Assembly: GCF_003576645.1 (NCBI RefSeq)
Contig: NC_044918.1
Span: 19,196,911 to 19,260,910 of the forward strand
DNA from: Ipomoea triloba
Taxonomy: Eukaryota > Streptophyta > Magnoliopsida > Solanales > Convolvulaceae
Reading direction: 5' to 3'
Length of the DNA: 64,000 bases
Of this stretch, positions 50,086-61,751 are shown piece after piece (within the stretch, counting starts at the first letter, position 1; each line of letters starts with the position of its first letter). The position numbers and the translations under genes were made by a program. A model generated the notes under the pieces. The model saw nothing but the letters and a program-made list of their open reading frames with translations. It was not told the DNA's origin and did no database searches.

Positions 50086-53000
50086 CTAGATAACACCATG
50101 GCATTTTTGAATTTGCTGTATCTGTTTGAGCTCATCAGGAGGATAGATATTGAGCTTGAATCTCCGGAGGCTTCCTCTTTTCTCCTTTAGTTCCTTCTCT
50201 TTCCCCTGTTTTATCTGTAAAATGTTCCAGGCCGACTGTGCAGCACTTGGGTTGGTACGGTTCAGCTCCATCTCCTGAAGATTGTCTATGTCTGCCAGGC
50301 TAGGTGGGACTTCCTCCAGTTTAAGGCATTGTCTAAGAATGAGACTCTTTAGTAATGGGAAGTGGAGACTAGAAGCCTTCCATGTCTTCAAATCTGTTCT
50401 CTCAATTCTCAAAAATTGGAGACAAGGAAAGCCACCTTCAAATGGCTCCCACTTATCTCCTTTGAATGCATTTTCGACCAGTTTGAGAATTTCTAGGTAC
50501 TCCAATGATCCCAATACAGATAATTCGCTCCATTTGAGCTGGGTACCGGACAAGGTTAGCTTCCTAATCTTTTGTGGAAATTCATACTTCTGAGGGAGGC
50601 GTTGCAACTCCCCACCATGATTCAACAGCTTCAATTTCTCCAACAACTTTAATTCTCCAAGGTTTTTGAACAAACTAGACCCAGCATCCTTGGTTTCGAA
50701 AAGCTTAGCCAAATTTCCCTGTATACCCAAGTTATTCAAATTTGGAGCTTTGGCCAGTGCAGCTGCCGTACAGCTTTCAGGTGAAATCCTTGATAGTGTT
50801 TGCAAGTTCCTATTTGCAAAAGGATCTTTCGAGGGAGAAGGTGGAGACAATTGAGCAGATGAATTTGTTTGAAAGTGCCTCAATCGTGTCATTTTCCATA
50901 TGTCTCCTTTTATTTGAAGGGTGCTTTGGGTTGTCCTAACAATAAGAGTTTGCATGTTCCACAGGTCTTCAATGGCTTGAGGAAGGACCTTGAGGTTAGT
51001 TGATATTGCAATGTACCTTAAATGGAACAACTTAGTCATATCTTTAGGAAATCGGGTGAAAATGATGGATTCATCTGGTGCAGTGTGTAGCACCCTTAGC
51101 AGTGGAAATGCTTCCCGAATGATTGAAATTTTGTCTGTGGGCAGATCATATTTATTTGAGGAGAAGCATAGCAAAGAGCGGACATGGTCAGCAGAAAGAC
51201 CTGAATAGAGGATCTCCGAGACATTGCACCTGACACTAAGGCGGCGACTTTTATCCAGTTTCCTCCTCATGTTGATTTCTTCAAATAGATTCTCCTCTTT
51301 GGCCTCACTCTTGCAGAACTCGTGCAACATGTCATGAATGCGACAGGTTTTTATTTGTCCATTTGACTTCCGTTGCATTGCCATCACCAAATTCTTGTTC
51401 ACAAGGTCACTCAATTTTTCATGAGCTATGTCCTCCAAGGTTAAAGACTGTGCCTCTTCATCAATAAACCCCTCCGCTATCCACAACCTAATGAGTTTTC
51501 CAGCCGGGATCTCATATGCTTGAGAAAAAGCCCCGAAATATAGGAAGCAACTCTTCAGGTCATAAGGCAATTGGTCATAACTCATTTGTATTAGGTTCTT
51601 GTAACTCTCTAGTTTCATTCTCAGGAAGTCATTCATGCTGTTAGCTACCTTGTCCCATTCTGCACTTGTTTTTTTAACTCCAAGAGTACCCGCAATTATC
51701 ACTATTGCCAATGGTAGTCCTTTGCATTTTTCAGCAATCAGTTTCCCGGGCCTTTGTAACTCATCAGGACAGCCTCCCATCCTGAAGGCCTTCTTCTGAA
51801 GTAGTTCCCAGCTTTCTTCCTCGTTCAAAAACTTCAGTTTATGAGGGTCGCCCTTAGAATCAGCTTCGGTAGCCACATCATTGTACCGCGTAGAAACCAA
51901 TACCCTACTCCCTTTGTTGGGTGGGAATGCAATCTTGAGCTCATTCCAGTGTTCTACTTTCCAAACGTCATCTAGGACAATCAAATATTTTGCAGACCCC
52001 AAAAACTCTTTTATTTTCAATGCTAAATCTCCATCACTCATGTCATCACCATAGCTGCTGGACTGCTTGGTTAGCTCCTTCAAGATTCTTACAAAAACAT
52101 CCCTTCTTTTGTACACTCCAGAAACATAAATCCAGGCACGATTCATGAAGTAATATTCAACTCTTTCATCCTTGAACACCTTGTTGGCCAAAGTGGTTTT
52201 CCCAAGTCCTGGCATACCCACAATCGAGATAACTTCAAACCCTTGTAATCCATCAACCAGACGTTGGATTATAGCATCAGCCTCGCCATCAAACCCCACC
52301 ACATGCTCTTCCTCCACATTAGGAACCTATTTTAGAAACACAGAATATCACTTCCTTAGTAACTATTAATCATCATCATCAGATTATGAGATAAGTTATT
52401 TGCACCAAACTAAAGTGATGGGATGAAAGTGGGTAGGAGTGTGCAAATTTTTTTTAATGAAATATTTGGGTTCAGCTAATGATCTTGATTTTTTTAAAGA
52501 ATTTTGGATATTAGTTAATTGAGTGACTCTCCTTTGAAACCATCTCACTGATCCTTATCTTGGTACTTATATTGATAAATCTAATACTAATTAGAAATAA
52601 AGTATTTATTACTTATAAAGGAAAGTCTAATACTTTTGAGAAAAATGTAATACATTAAAATTAAAAATTATATTTTTCTTCAAAAGTAGGGACACTTTAT
52701 ACATATTAATATATACTCCGTATTATATTTTTCCGTATAAATATCACATTTTCATCTTGAACCGACTCGTCTCACGAATCAATTAGTTAACTAAGATTCT
52801 TACATTGTAGTACATGTTCATCTATACTTTCTCAACTTATTAAATCTCAAAGAGTCAATATTAGGAGTGTAAATGAGCCGAACGGATCGCGAGCGGCTCG
52901 TTTAACAATCGAACCGAGCTCGAGCTCTAATGTCTTAGGCTCGTGGTTCGACGAGCTGCTCGCAAGCTATATATATATATTATATAATATTAAATTCGAG

Positions 53001-53786
53001 CTCAAAATCAAACTCGAACGAACTCGAGCAGCTCGAAAATTACGAAGCTCGAGCAAGGTCTTCCTTAACGAGCTCAAGCCACTCTAGGCTCGAGTTCGGC
53101 TCGTCTCATTTACACTCCTAGTCAATATCACTTATATTGAGACTCAATCTCATAACCTCCCATTTGGGAGAGTTACTACTTCACACTTGACCACAGGCTA
53201 TTTGACATTATTTTGATTAATTAGTTCATCAATCGATCAACCAAAAAATCGTTTTAAAAAATAAAAATTTTAGTTCAATTAATGGTAAATACATGTTTTC
53301 AAACAAAAAAAAATGGTAAATACATTTTACAAAATTAGCTAGCTACTATACCTGATTCTGCCTGGCTCCTATGTTGGGTAACGCTTCCTCTCGGAGAGCA
53401 TTACGGGCATAATCCGGATCCTGTCGGATGTCGTTGACGCTAACCCGAACTTTCTGAATCTCTTCGGCGAGTTCCCGTTTACGAATCGGGTATTCGACGT
53501 CCAGAAAGCGGGTCACTTTCTTGTCGTAGTGGGATTTGGCGGCCACCACATATTTGTCGATGAGATCCTCGGCCTTGGTGACCACGTTGCGGATCCTGTA
53601 GATGAGGCGCTTGAGGATGTCGTTTTCGTACCGGGACTTTCCGGCTTCTTTCAGGAAGGCCTTGAAGTCGTCCAAGTCATCTAGAAGATTCTCGACTTCG
53701 TCCTTGACGCCGGAGATGAGCTTGATGTTCTCTTTTAGAAGCTGGGTCAAATTCTCTACCAGCAAATTCACCACCACTTCTGCCAT
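50086..53786 (-). CDS. R1-like CC-NB-LRR disease resistance protein, 891 aa, two exons
   Basis: Exons 53786-53352 and 52326-50086 flank a 1025-bp GT-AG intron and join in frame. Residues 1-145 are an Rx_N-type coiled coil with EDLID at 73-77. NB-ARC: P-loop GMPGLGKTT 182-190, kinase 2 YLIVLDDVW 259-267, RNBS-B GSRVLVSTR 284-292, GLPLA 348-352, RNBS-D CFLYFGAFS 405-413, MHD-type IHD 475-477. Irregular leucine-rich repeats run from about 530 to about 860. ATG 53786 gives MAEVVV; the frame is open upstream without a better ATG. The motif pattern matches the R1A/R1B late-blight-type family of Solanales (known family; the species of origin is not shown). All catalytic NB residues are present, so it is likely functional. 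An immune receptor acting in the cytosol is the expected role. The intron holds a hAT MITE. Confidence 0.94.
52862..53120. mobile_element. hAT-type MITE, 259 bp, in the intron of the distal NLR
   Basis: A perfect 8-bp duplication GTCAATAT lies at 52854-52861 and 53121-53128. The ends are TAGGAGTGTAAATGAGCCGA and, in reverse, TAGGAGTGTAAATGAGACGA. The interior is rich in GAGCTCGAG words. It is absent from the intron of the proximal NLR, so it entered after the duplication or was lost there. Confidence 0.92.
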
Positions 53787-54058
53787 TTCTGCCGCCCTCA
53801 CTCAAGCTCTAAGCTCGTTTTCACCTCAAAGATTCTTAATACAAGCCATTGCCACCTTCAATGATTAGTCTGAGCATTGGCGATGACTACGGGGGTTGAC
53901 TTGCTTTCTCAATCGATCTATACCCATATTGTTATTAAAAAAACTGCATTACTATATTATATTTAATCCATTGCTTTTACTCCCAACACCTTGTGGATAC
54001 AAAGAAAATGTTTACATAAAAAATTTAGAAACATCGTCATGTTTAGTACCAACTAGGC

Positions 54059-55440
54059 CACTCTTCATGACTTTTATAGAATTTTAAAGACTTTTATGAA
54101 CTTTAAAAGTTTGGAGGTATTCAATTCAAACTTTTAGAGAGTATTTAAAAGTCATGCGGTATTCAATTAAGATTTTTAAAGAATTTTTAAAAGTCATGTG
54201 GTATTCAATTAAAATTTTTAAAGAATCTTTAAAAGTCATGTGGTATTCAAAAAGTTATGAATTTGTAACGACTTTTTAATTTTAGAACTTCTGTAGACTT
54301 TTATATACTTTTCCTTCTCAAATATAAATAGTTGAAATCCAACCCCCAACCCCAAGATTTCAAAATTTTCTTTCTACCAACACACTGAAAGTTTCTCTCT
54401 CTATTTAAACTCTATTTTTTCTCCTTATTTAAAATTTTAAACTTTATAAACCTTATACCAAAATTCAATAAATTATTTTTTCTTCATTATCCTATATTTT
54501 CTACATGCCTAAACTCTACCAATTTTTTTTTCTCTCCTAAACTTTGCAATCTTCCTCTAAAAATTCAAAATAATATTATTTTTATTTCATTGTTGCTTGT
54601 ATATTTTGATTTTTTTTCTATGAACTTTTCATTGTTGCTTGTATATTTTGATTTTTTTTCTATGAACTTTTTATCCCTAACTTCTTATTTTGATTTTTTT
54701 TCTATGAACTTTTTATCCCTAACTTCTTAACTTTTTCTCCTAAATACATGAATTTTATCCCTAACTTCTTAACTTTTTCTCCTAAATACATGAACAGAGT
54801 AAATTTTTTTATCTATCACCGTCAACTTTTACTATATGTTTCATAATATTCATATGTTTATTCTGTAATATATTTTTTCTCTTTTTTCTTTTTAACAACA
54901 TGCTATTACGAATAGTGAACTATTGTTCGCAATAGCAATTTGAGGCTACAAAGAGAAACACCTTGTTGTTGTTAGCAGTCCCATATTGTTATTGCAAATA
55001 ATAGCTCTTTGCTTGATACCTAGCAGTATATCAAATATAGTTTTTATATATATTATTAATTTTTTTATTTTATGCAACTAGTAATTATGTTTTTTTTTTA
55101 AATATTAATTTCTCAAGAAAAAGTAATTATATTTTTAAATATTTTATTTGAACAATTCTATAACTATAAATTTTAGTGTTTAATATTGTTATGAATTGCT
55201 TATGAAAGTTTGTAAGGTTGTATTCAATTTAGAATTTTAATGACTTTTGTAGACTTTTTAAAATAAAAAAGTTGATAAAAGTTTATGCAAGTTTTTTATA
55301 ACGACTTTTATAGAGTATTACAAAGTTTTAAAAAGTTTTGGACGATTCTACGAAAGTTAATAAAAGTTTATTAAAATCTATCATTTTAAAAGTTTTTAAA
55401 AATCTACAAAAGTCATGATTGAATACACCCCCCTTAGAGT
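54059..55440. mobile_element. Inverted-repeat element with CATGACTTTTRTAGA ends
   Basis: The right end, in reverse, reads CACTCTAAGGGGGGTGTATT, then CATGACTTTTGTAGATTTTT. The left reads CCACTCTTCATGACTTTTAT, consistent with a small deletion at its terminus. ACATCGTCA occurs on both sides (near 54031 and 55442), possibly a 9-bp duplication. The left half contains three tandem units of about 50 bp (AAAAGTCATGTGGTATTCAA). No coding region is seen. Confidence 0.5.
54588..54797. repeat. Five 42-bp tandem units with staggered content
   Basis: Units start at 54588, 54630, 54672, 54714 and 54756. Units 1 and 2 are identical. Unit 3 keeps the last 27 bp of unit 2 but has a new first 15 bp (tatccctaacttctt). 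Unit 4 keeps those 15 bp and has a new remainder. Unit 5 repeats unit 4 almost exactly. Confidence 0.85.
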
Positions 55441-55483
55441 GACATCGTCATATTTAATCTTAAACTTTTAATTTAATGGGTTG

Positions 55484-56071
55484 TTATGCCGTGGACTCAA
55501 GTCCACCTTGCAAGGTGGACCTGGGTCTACATTCACATACACTATACTCTACATTCACAATTTGTAAACTCCACATTCACACATTACAGGATTATATGTT
55601 TAGTAACTATACTTTACATTCACATACACTATACTCTACGTTCACAATTTGTAAACTCCACATTCACACATTCAAAACTCTATATTCACAGGTCCTATAC
55701 TCCACATTCACAACTTGAGAACTCCACATTCACACATTACAGGGCTACAAGTTGCTAGAACTTCTTAACTCTATTACAGATTCACACATGCATAACTCTA
55801 CATTCACGATTTCTATACTCCATATTCACAATTTGAAACCTCCACATTCACACATTTCTAGGCAAACTCTACATTCACACAATCATAAATCTACATTCAC
55901 GATTTCTATACTCTACATTCACACTTTGAAACTTCTACATTCACACATTTTTGGACAACTCTATATTCAGCAATATGTTTATTAATTAAAAAAAAAAAAA
56001 AAAGAAGACAAAAACGACGTAGTTTTGGACCCAGGTCCACCTTGCAAGGTGGACTTGGGTCCACAACATAA
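55484..56071. mobile_element. Palindrome-ended non-autonomous element, 588 bp (best copy)
   Basis: Terminal inverted repeats of about 40 bp start TTATG and contain, in both ends, the perfect 20-bp palindrome GTCCACCTTGCAAGGTGGAC (55501-55520 and 56035-56054). Each end can therefore fold on itself as well as with the other. Inside, a unit of about 60 bp with CTACATTCACA, ACTCCACATTCACAC and similar words is repeated several times. The frames here (HSHTLYS-type) are products of that repeat and are not genes. The superfamily is not recognised and no target duplication is clear. Confidence 0.6.
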
Positions 56072-57078
56072 TTTGCCTAATTTAATTATGTAGGCTTTTT
56101 GTTAAGCTCAAGCATGTCCTTACAATTGACTTGGTCTGACCTGAAACCTTTTTAAAAGCATGTTTAGTATTTAGGCCATTAAAAAGGCTTCAAAGTAAAT
56201 CGTACTTTGAGTATATTTAAAAGTTTACATGTTAAGACTTTTTAAAAACTTTAATAAGTATATCTAAATAATTTAAGAAATATACCTAATGCAAAATTAA
56301 TACATAATTACATAAGTATATCATTACAATGCAAACATAATAGCATTAAAATATAAAATAAGATCAAACAAGTCACAACTCAAGTTACGACTTCAGCATG
56401 CTCGTTAACTTGTTTAGAAATAAATTCAATTGTATTATTGTTTGTTATCTTATATAATCTCATAAATAATTAACAATCAACTCACATAATTAAGTTTCGA
56501 CATTTCATTAAATATTATGACAATAAGAACAATTAATAATTTAGAATGGATTTTGGAGGTGGAGGGTTAAGATTTCGTAATTATACATACTTGAGGTTAT
56601 ATTTTAAATATAAAAATATATTAGATATAAATTAGAATATATATACGCCAGACTTGTAGGCCAGAAGACCGAGCTTGATATATATATATATAGGTCTGAC
56701 CTGTTTAGTTTAATAGATTTTGAAATTGACTCAAATTTGACATTTTTACTAAACGAATTATGTCTAACTAAGTCTTAATTAGGCTAGGACATAGGTCCCT
56801 ACAATGGGCCTGGCCAATTGCCATATTCCCACACCTAGGTTAGGGGGTCGAATGGGAATTTGAACTAGGGCTTTTGGGATGGTGCATTTGGTAAAATGCA
56901 CCACTCTAAAAGTAGGGCAACCAAAATAGTTATTTTTCACATTTGGAGTAGTGAAACACTCTCACCACTAATAGTTGTTTCAAGCAGTGTTTAAATTGAT
57001 TAATTTACACATTGAGGGAAAAATAATTTATAACACGATAAAATAATTGAGACCATATTGACTAACAAATTTCAATTG

Positions 57079-57667
57079 TTATACCATGGATTAGGGTTCA
57101 TATTGCATTGTGAATTTTGATATAAAAATTTTATTCGTTCAGTTAACACATTTTGTACCTATAGTTATTAGTTTCTGTACATGTAAACAAATAACTTGAT
57201 AATTGCTGATACATAATGGTCCTGTTTGGTAAATTGCTATTAGCTGATTATGTTAGAGGGTATAACTAGTTGATAATATTAGTTGATTGTAGAAAGGTGT
57301 TTGGTAAATTAGTTGTTAGTTGATAGATGTTTGATATAATTTCTTTTCTCAAAAAGCTAATTGAAAAAGTTATTTGAACAGATTTTTGAATTTTAGCATT
57401 TTGGAATTACAAAAAGCTGATTAACCAAATACTTATATTGATTTTTTAACCAAATCAAACAACTAATAATAGTCAAATAAACCAAAATTGATTGATAAGC
57501 TAACTATTTTACCAAACAGGACCAATATGATAACTACAGGTACTGAAAGTCTGAAACTGTCAACTGTGTCAATTGCAGGTATAGAATGTGTCAACTACAG
57601 ATATAATCTGAAGATTATTTTTAGACCAGGATTTACAATGCAAGGTAGACCCTAATCCATAGTATAA
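57079..57667. mobile_element. Palindrome-family element carrying a nested MITE
   Basis: The ends are TTATACCATGGATTAGGGTT and, in reverse, TTATACTATGGATTAGGGTC, each followed by a degenerate form of the family palindrome (near 57097 and 57631). Without the nested MITE the element is about 283 bp. Confidence 0.55.
57218..57523. mobile_element. Nested MITE, 306 bp, GGTCCTGTTTGGTAAA ends
   Basis: The terminal repeats GGTCCTGTTTGGTAAA and TTTACCAAACAGGACC are exact inverted copies. AAT flanks both ends. The TIR type resembles Tourist/PIF elements, although the target trinucleotide is not the usual TWA. Confidence 0.65.
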
Positions 57668-57740
57668 TTTGCCACAAATTTAATCTTTCAAAATTAGACT
57701 TCAATTTTATTTACCGTTTTGCAAATAGATTCCTATTGGG

Positions 57741-57911
57741 GAGGAAGAATACGTCGTGGGGTTTGATGGCGTAGCTGATGCTATAATCGAACGTCTGATT
57801 GGTGGATCAGAAGGGAATGAAGTTATTTCGAGTGGTATGTCAGGACTGAGCAAGACCACTTTGACCAACAAGTTGTTCAATGATGAAAAAGTTAAATGTC
57901 ACTTCTGCTAA
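57741..57911 (+). pseudogene. NLR fragment: NB-ARC start with decayed P-loop
   Basis: Encodes EEYVVGFDGVADAIIERL, then GMSGLSKTT where the intact genes have GMPGLGKTT, and ends in TAA at 57909. Loss of the P-loop glycines would block nucleotide binding. It lies on the strand opposite to the two NLR genes. Confidence 0.75.
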
Positions 57912-58800
57912 CAGGTTGGGCCAAGGATCACCTTATGAGCTACTAGAATATTTCTTAGGTTATTAGCCAATAGAAAAGCGAGTGTCTTCAGGAAGTAGGC
58001 ATTCTGATTTAGGAGTGAGTGAGTGACTCTAAGTGACTCCATGTTTTAGCTACTCATGGGACCAGAAGGTTCATCAATTTTCCCAACACATTCGTAAAGC
58101 CCCATCTGTTGATGGGCAAGCAGTGAGCCAGCCAATTTGACTAAACAGAAGGTCATGAAGTTAGCTCGATTGTGGGTAAGCCAGGACTTGGCAAGACCAC
58201 CTTGGCCAACAAGGTGTTTAAGGATGAAAACTTAAATGTTACCTCAAGAATCGCGCTACGATTTATTCCTGTGAAGTATAAAAAAGAATGAATATTTTTC
58301 TAAGAATACTTGAGAAAGAGGAATAATTATTAACCTTGGAGCACATAGTTTATAAAAGTTTGAGTGATCTTGTCAATTGGATTTTGGTGATGGCAACGCA
58401 AAGAAAGTCAAATGGGCACATCAAAACTTGTCATATTCACAACATGCTAAAGTAGGGCCGATCCAAACATTTTATAGGTACAGGGCGAAATTAAAAAGAA
58501 AAAGGTCATATTTCCAAATAATTGGTTTTGAATTCCTTGTTGTTGTCCTTTCCTATTAGAAACACTATCATAACCTTGATATCTCATAGTCGATCAGAGC
58601 ATATCAGAACTAGGATCGGAGCATATCAGAGCGGATTAGAACATATCAAAGTAATTAATGGTCACTTATACATAACGATCATTGTAAATAATGTCACAAC
58701 TACCTGAGTCGACGTTCGTATTATACGCCACCACATTATTTCCTGCTTGGTCATAATAGATTCTAACCACAGTAAGATAATTCTGATTGCATATATGCAC
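57912..58800 (+). pseudogene. Duplicated NLR debris, copy A (without the MITE)
   Basis: Contains P-loop remains (GKPGLGKTTLANKVFKDE, near 58175), a few more NB-ARC words, then a jump to the ARC2 end (LVMATQRKSNGHIKTCHIHN, near 58385). The part between kinase 2 and RNBS-D is missing. It also has the unexplained block 58684-58800. Multiple stops. Confidence 0.7.
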
Positions 58801-58855
58801 GATATCGCGACCTAGTTAGGTTCTAATTGCATTCCTAACAAGGACAATCGGTTAA

Positions 58856-60258
58856 CAGGTTGGGCCAATGATCACCTCATGAGTTGCTAGAATATTCCTT
58901 AAGATTATTAGCCATTTGAAGAGTGAGTGTCTTCCGGAAGTAGGCATTCTGATTTAGGAGTAACTCTGATTGACTACATGTTTTAACTACTCATGGGACC
59001 AAAAGGTTTCATCAATTTTCCCAACAAATTCGTAAAGCTCCATCAGTTGATGGGAAGCAGTGAGCCAACCAATTTGACTAATCAGAAGTGCATGAAGTTA
59101 GCTCGATCGATTGCTGGTATGCCAGGACTTGGCAAGACCACATTGGCCAACAAGGTGTTCAAGGATGAAAAAGTTAAATATTACTTCAAGAATCGTGCTA
59201 GGATTTTATGCATGTGGAGTATAAAAAAGTAGATGTGGGCACTTCGGTTCAGTTAACCAAACCGAACCGTACCGAAGTGGTTCGGTTTGGTTCGGTATAA
59301 ATCGAAAGAACCGATCGGTACTTAATATAGAGAAACCGAACAGTCCGGTTTTTTACCGAACCAAATCGAAAATCGTTCGATTTTTTTAAATATATATAAT
59401 AAATAATAATAATTAATATTGATCCGTGATGAGGGGATGATGGATGTACAAGATATTACTTTACAATTTTGATTGCTATGTTAATTTTGTGTTTGAATTG
59501 TTTTATTTTTTATGTAATATTTATATTTTAGACTTTGGATTATGCGAATATGTATTGTTTGGCAGTGTGCTATTCGGAAAATTAGTAAATGTTAAAAATT
59601 TAACATCATAAACCGAACCGAAATAATGCCGAACAGAAATCGAACTGTTTCATACCGAACCGAAACCAAACCGAACTTTATTGTAAAACCGAATGATATC
59701 ATTTTTTGTAATACCGAAATACCGATACCAAAACCGAACCGAATCCCGAAGTGCCTACCCCTATAAAAAAGAATGAATATTTTTCTAAAAATACTCAAGA
59801 AAGAGGAACAATTATTAACATTGGAGCACATAGCTTATAAAAGTTTGAGTGAACTTGTCAATATGACTTTGGTGATGGCAACGCAAAGAAAGTCAAATGA
59901 GCACATCAAAACATGTCACATTCACGACATGTTGCACGCAGGGATAGTCCAAACATTTTATAGGTACAGGGCGAAATTAAAAAAAAGAGTAATATTTCCA
60001 AGTAATTATTTTTGAATTCCTTGTTGTTGTCCTTTCATATTAGAAAGACTATCATAACCTTGATCCCTCATAATAGATCAGAGCATATCAGAACTAGGAT
60101 CGGAGCATATCAGAGCCTATCAGAGTAGTTAGTTGATCATTGTAAATAATGTCACCACTACCTGAGTTGGCGTTCGTATTATACGCCACCACATTGTTTC
60201 CTGCTTGGTCATAATAGATTCTTACCACAATAAGATAATTTTGATTGCATATACACAC
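58856..60258 (+). pseudogene. Duplicated NLR debris, copy B (with the MITE)
   Basis: Same order as copy A and beginning with the same TAACAGGTTGGGCCAA string. It holds GMPGLGKTTLANKVFKDE (near 59120), then the MITE 59230-59763, then LTLEHIAYKSLSELVN, LVMATQRKSN and HIHDMLH (near 59815-59940). Removing the MITE and one octamer leaves about 861 bp, against 889 bp for copy A. Confidence 0.75.
59230..59763. mobile_element. hAT-type MITE, 534 bp, CCGAACCGAA-rich
   Basis: The ends are TAGATGTGGGCACTTCGG and, in reverse, TAGGGGTAGGCACTTCGG. TAAAAAAG flanks both sides (59222-59229 and 59764-59771). Copy A (near 58274-58290) shows the uninterrupted site with a single TAAAAAAG. Subterminal DNA is made of AACCGAACCG words. 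Confidence 0.92.
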
Positions 60259-60339
60259 TAGTGTTTTACCCGTGCGATGCATGGATAATATTTTTATATT
60301 AAATATTTAAATAATAAAATTAAAGGTTAAATTATAGCC

Positions 60340-60442
60340 AATAACCTTCGTGGTCTAGTGGCACCCGGTGTCCTAGGTTCAAGCCTTAGTAGTTCTATGA
60401 ACAGATATTACATTGTAACAGAGTCAGTAGTACTAAAAAAAA
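60340..60442 (+). repeat. tRNA-derived SINE, about 100 bp
   Basis: Box A TGGTCTAGTGGCACC and box B GGTTCAAGCC at normal spacing, then ACATTGTAACAGAGTCAGTA and an A tail. The tail region is shared with 7764-7822. No clear target duplication. Confidence 0.6.
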
Positions 60443-60446
60443 AGTT

Positions 60447-60646
60447 TTATAAATAATCAAACAAACAAAACTGGGGTGGAACTTCACGAGAGGGCATGAG
60501 CTGATTTTATATAACAAATATAAATTCAAAAACTAAAAATAATAAATTATAAATAATCAAACAAACAAAACTGGGGTGGAACTTTATGAGTTCATGAGCA
60601 ATGATTTTATATAACAAATATAAATTCAAAAACTAAAAATAATAAA
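60447..60646. repeat. Two tandem copies of a 100-bp unit
   Basis: The unit TTATAAATAATCAAACAAAC...AACTAAAAATAATAA occurs at 60447 and 60547 with about 10 differences, most near the middle. Confidence 0.8.
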
Positions 60647-60796
60647 TAATAAAGAAAGACAGAAGAATTGAGAATCCAGATCAAAGCCTAAAAAGAAACA
60701 ATAAAAATATATATTATGATTCAATTAGTTCATATCGAAACAAACAAATAGATATGAATTATGATCAGATTGAAGCGACAAAAACATAAGAAACGG

Positions 60797-60798
<2 letters not shown>

Positions 60799-60869
<71 letters not shown>
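60799..60869. repeat. (AT)n microsatellite
   Basis: About 71 bp of AT. The Ile-Tyr frames across it are not genes. Confidence 0.95.
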
Positions 60870-60872
<3 letters not shown>

Positions 60873-61510
60873 AATATGTAAAGAACATATACCACCACAC
60901 CTTCCAACACATATTCTAAGGTTTCTCCTCAGTTGTTCTTGACTTCGTAAAGACGAATCAATTTTGATTGCCCACGCAGTACTGAAGGCGTTTATCTTAT
61001 TTATAGTAAAATAAAAATAGGGGTCATTGTATGTAGATTTTTTTGTGTTCATGAAGCTAAAGTGGTAAGATGGAGTGAACAAAAGATGTGAAATTGGTTG
61101 CATGGTTGCATGATTTATATAGTGGTATGGAATTTATTAGATAGAATTTATTTGGAAAACTTTAAAATAATTGATTAATAATAATTATTGATTGACTAAT
61201 ATTAATAATAATAATCACTCGTGCTATTATCCGATTATTATTATTATTATTATTAATTAGAGTTAATTCCAGCAATGATCCCCCGACTATGTTGATTTTC
61301 CAAAATTGATCATTGTCTTTTAATTTGGACGAAAAAGACACTCAACTATTGATTTTGTTCCGGCATTAGTCCTTCCGGTTACAATCAGTTAGATAGGCGT
61401 TATATCTTGGGGTAAAACTGTCTTTTTAGTGCACTTCCTTCCCCTTGCTCTTGTTCAAACACGTGGTGTAGAGCCATTGATGTCATCTCATCTTCTTCAA
61501 CTTTTCTGCT

Positions 61511-61621
61511 ATGGCTTCTCTCTTCTTCGTCTCTGCTAATCTGCGCATTGCTTCTCTCTTCCTGCAAGCTCTGCATCTTCTAGTGCTGGATGCCTGGGAT
61601 GAGGATTCTGGGTTTTTATAG
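61511..61621 (+). other. Small frame inside the Pack-MULE, 36 aa
   Basis: MASLFFVSANLRIASLF and onward is Ser/Leu/Ala-rich and looks like an organelle or secretory leader. It may be a second captured fragment or chance. No homologue recognised. Confidence 0.2.
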
Positions 61622-61751
61622 GCTTCTTTGAAGAGTCATCAATGGCAGTCGCAGGACTGGGGACGTGACACATAGAAACAATTTGCATGGCTACACATCC
61701 TACGCATAATTAAAGGCTTTCCAGTCTCCGACGGCACTGCTGCATCCTAAT

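Noticed and set aside
55476..55985. Frames with repeated HSHTLYSTFT-like words, suggesting a repetitive protein
   Set aside because: All frames are open because the DNA itself is a tandem repeat of attcaca words inside a transposable element.
57741..60015. A third functional NLR on the plus strand
   Set aside because: P-loop altered in the first piece, the kinase-2 to RNBS-D region missing in the others, and many stops; only fragments remain.
60340..60442. Possible tRNA gene
   Set aside because: Boxes A and B are present but no paired acceptor stem; the A tail and a second copy of the 3' end at 7764 favour a SINE.
60725..61103. Frames with long Ile-Tyr runs
   Set aside because: Products of the AT microsatellite at 60799-60869.
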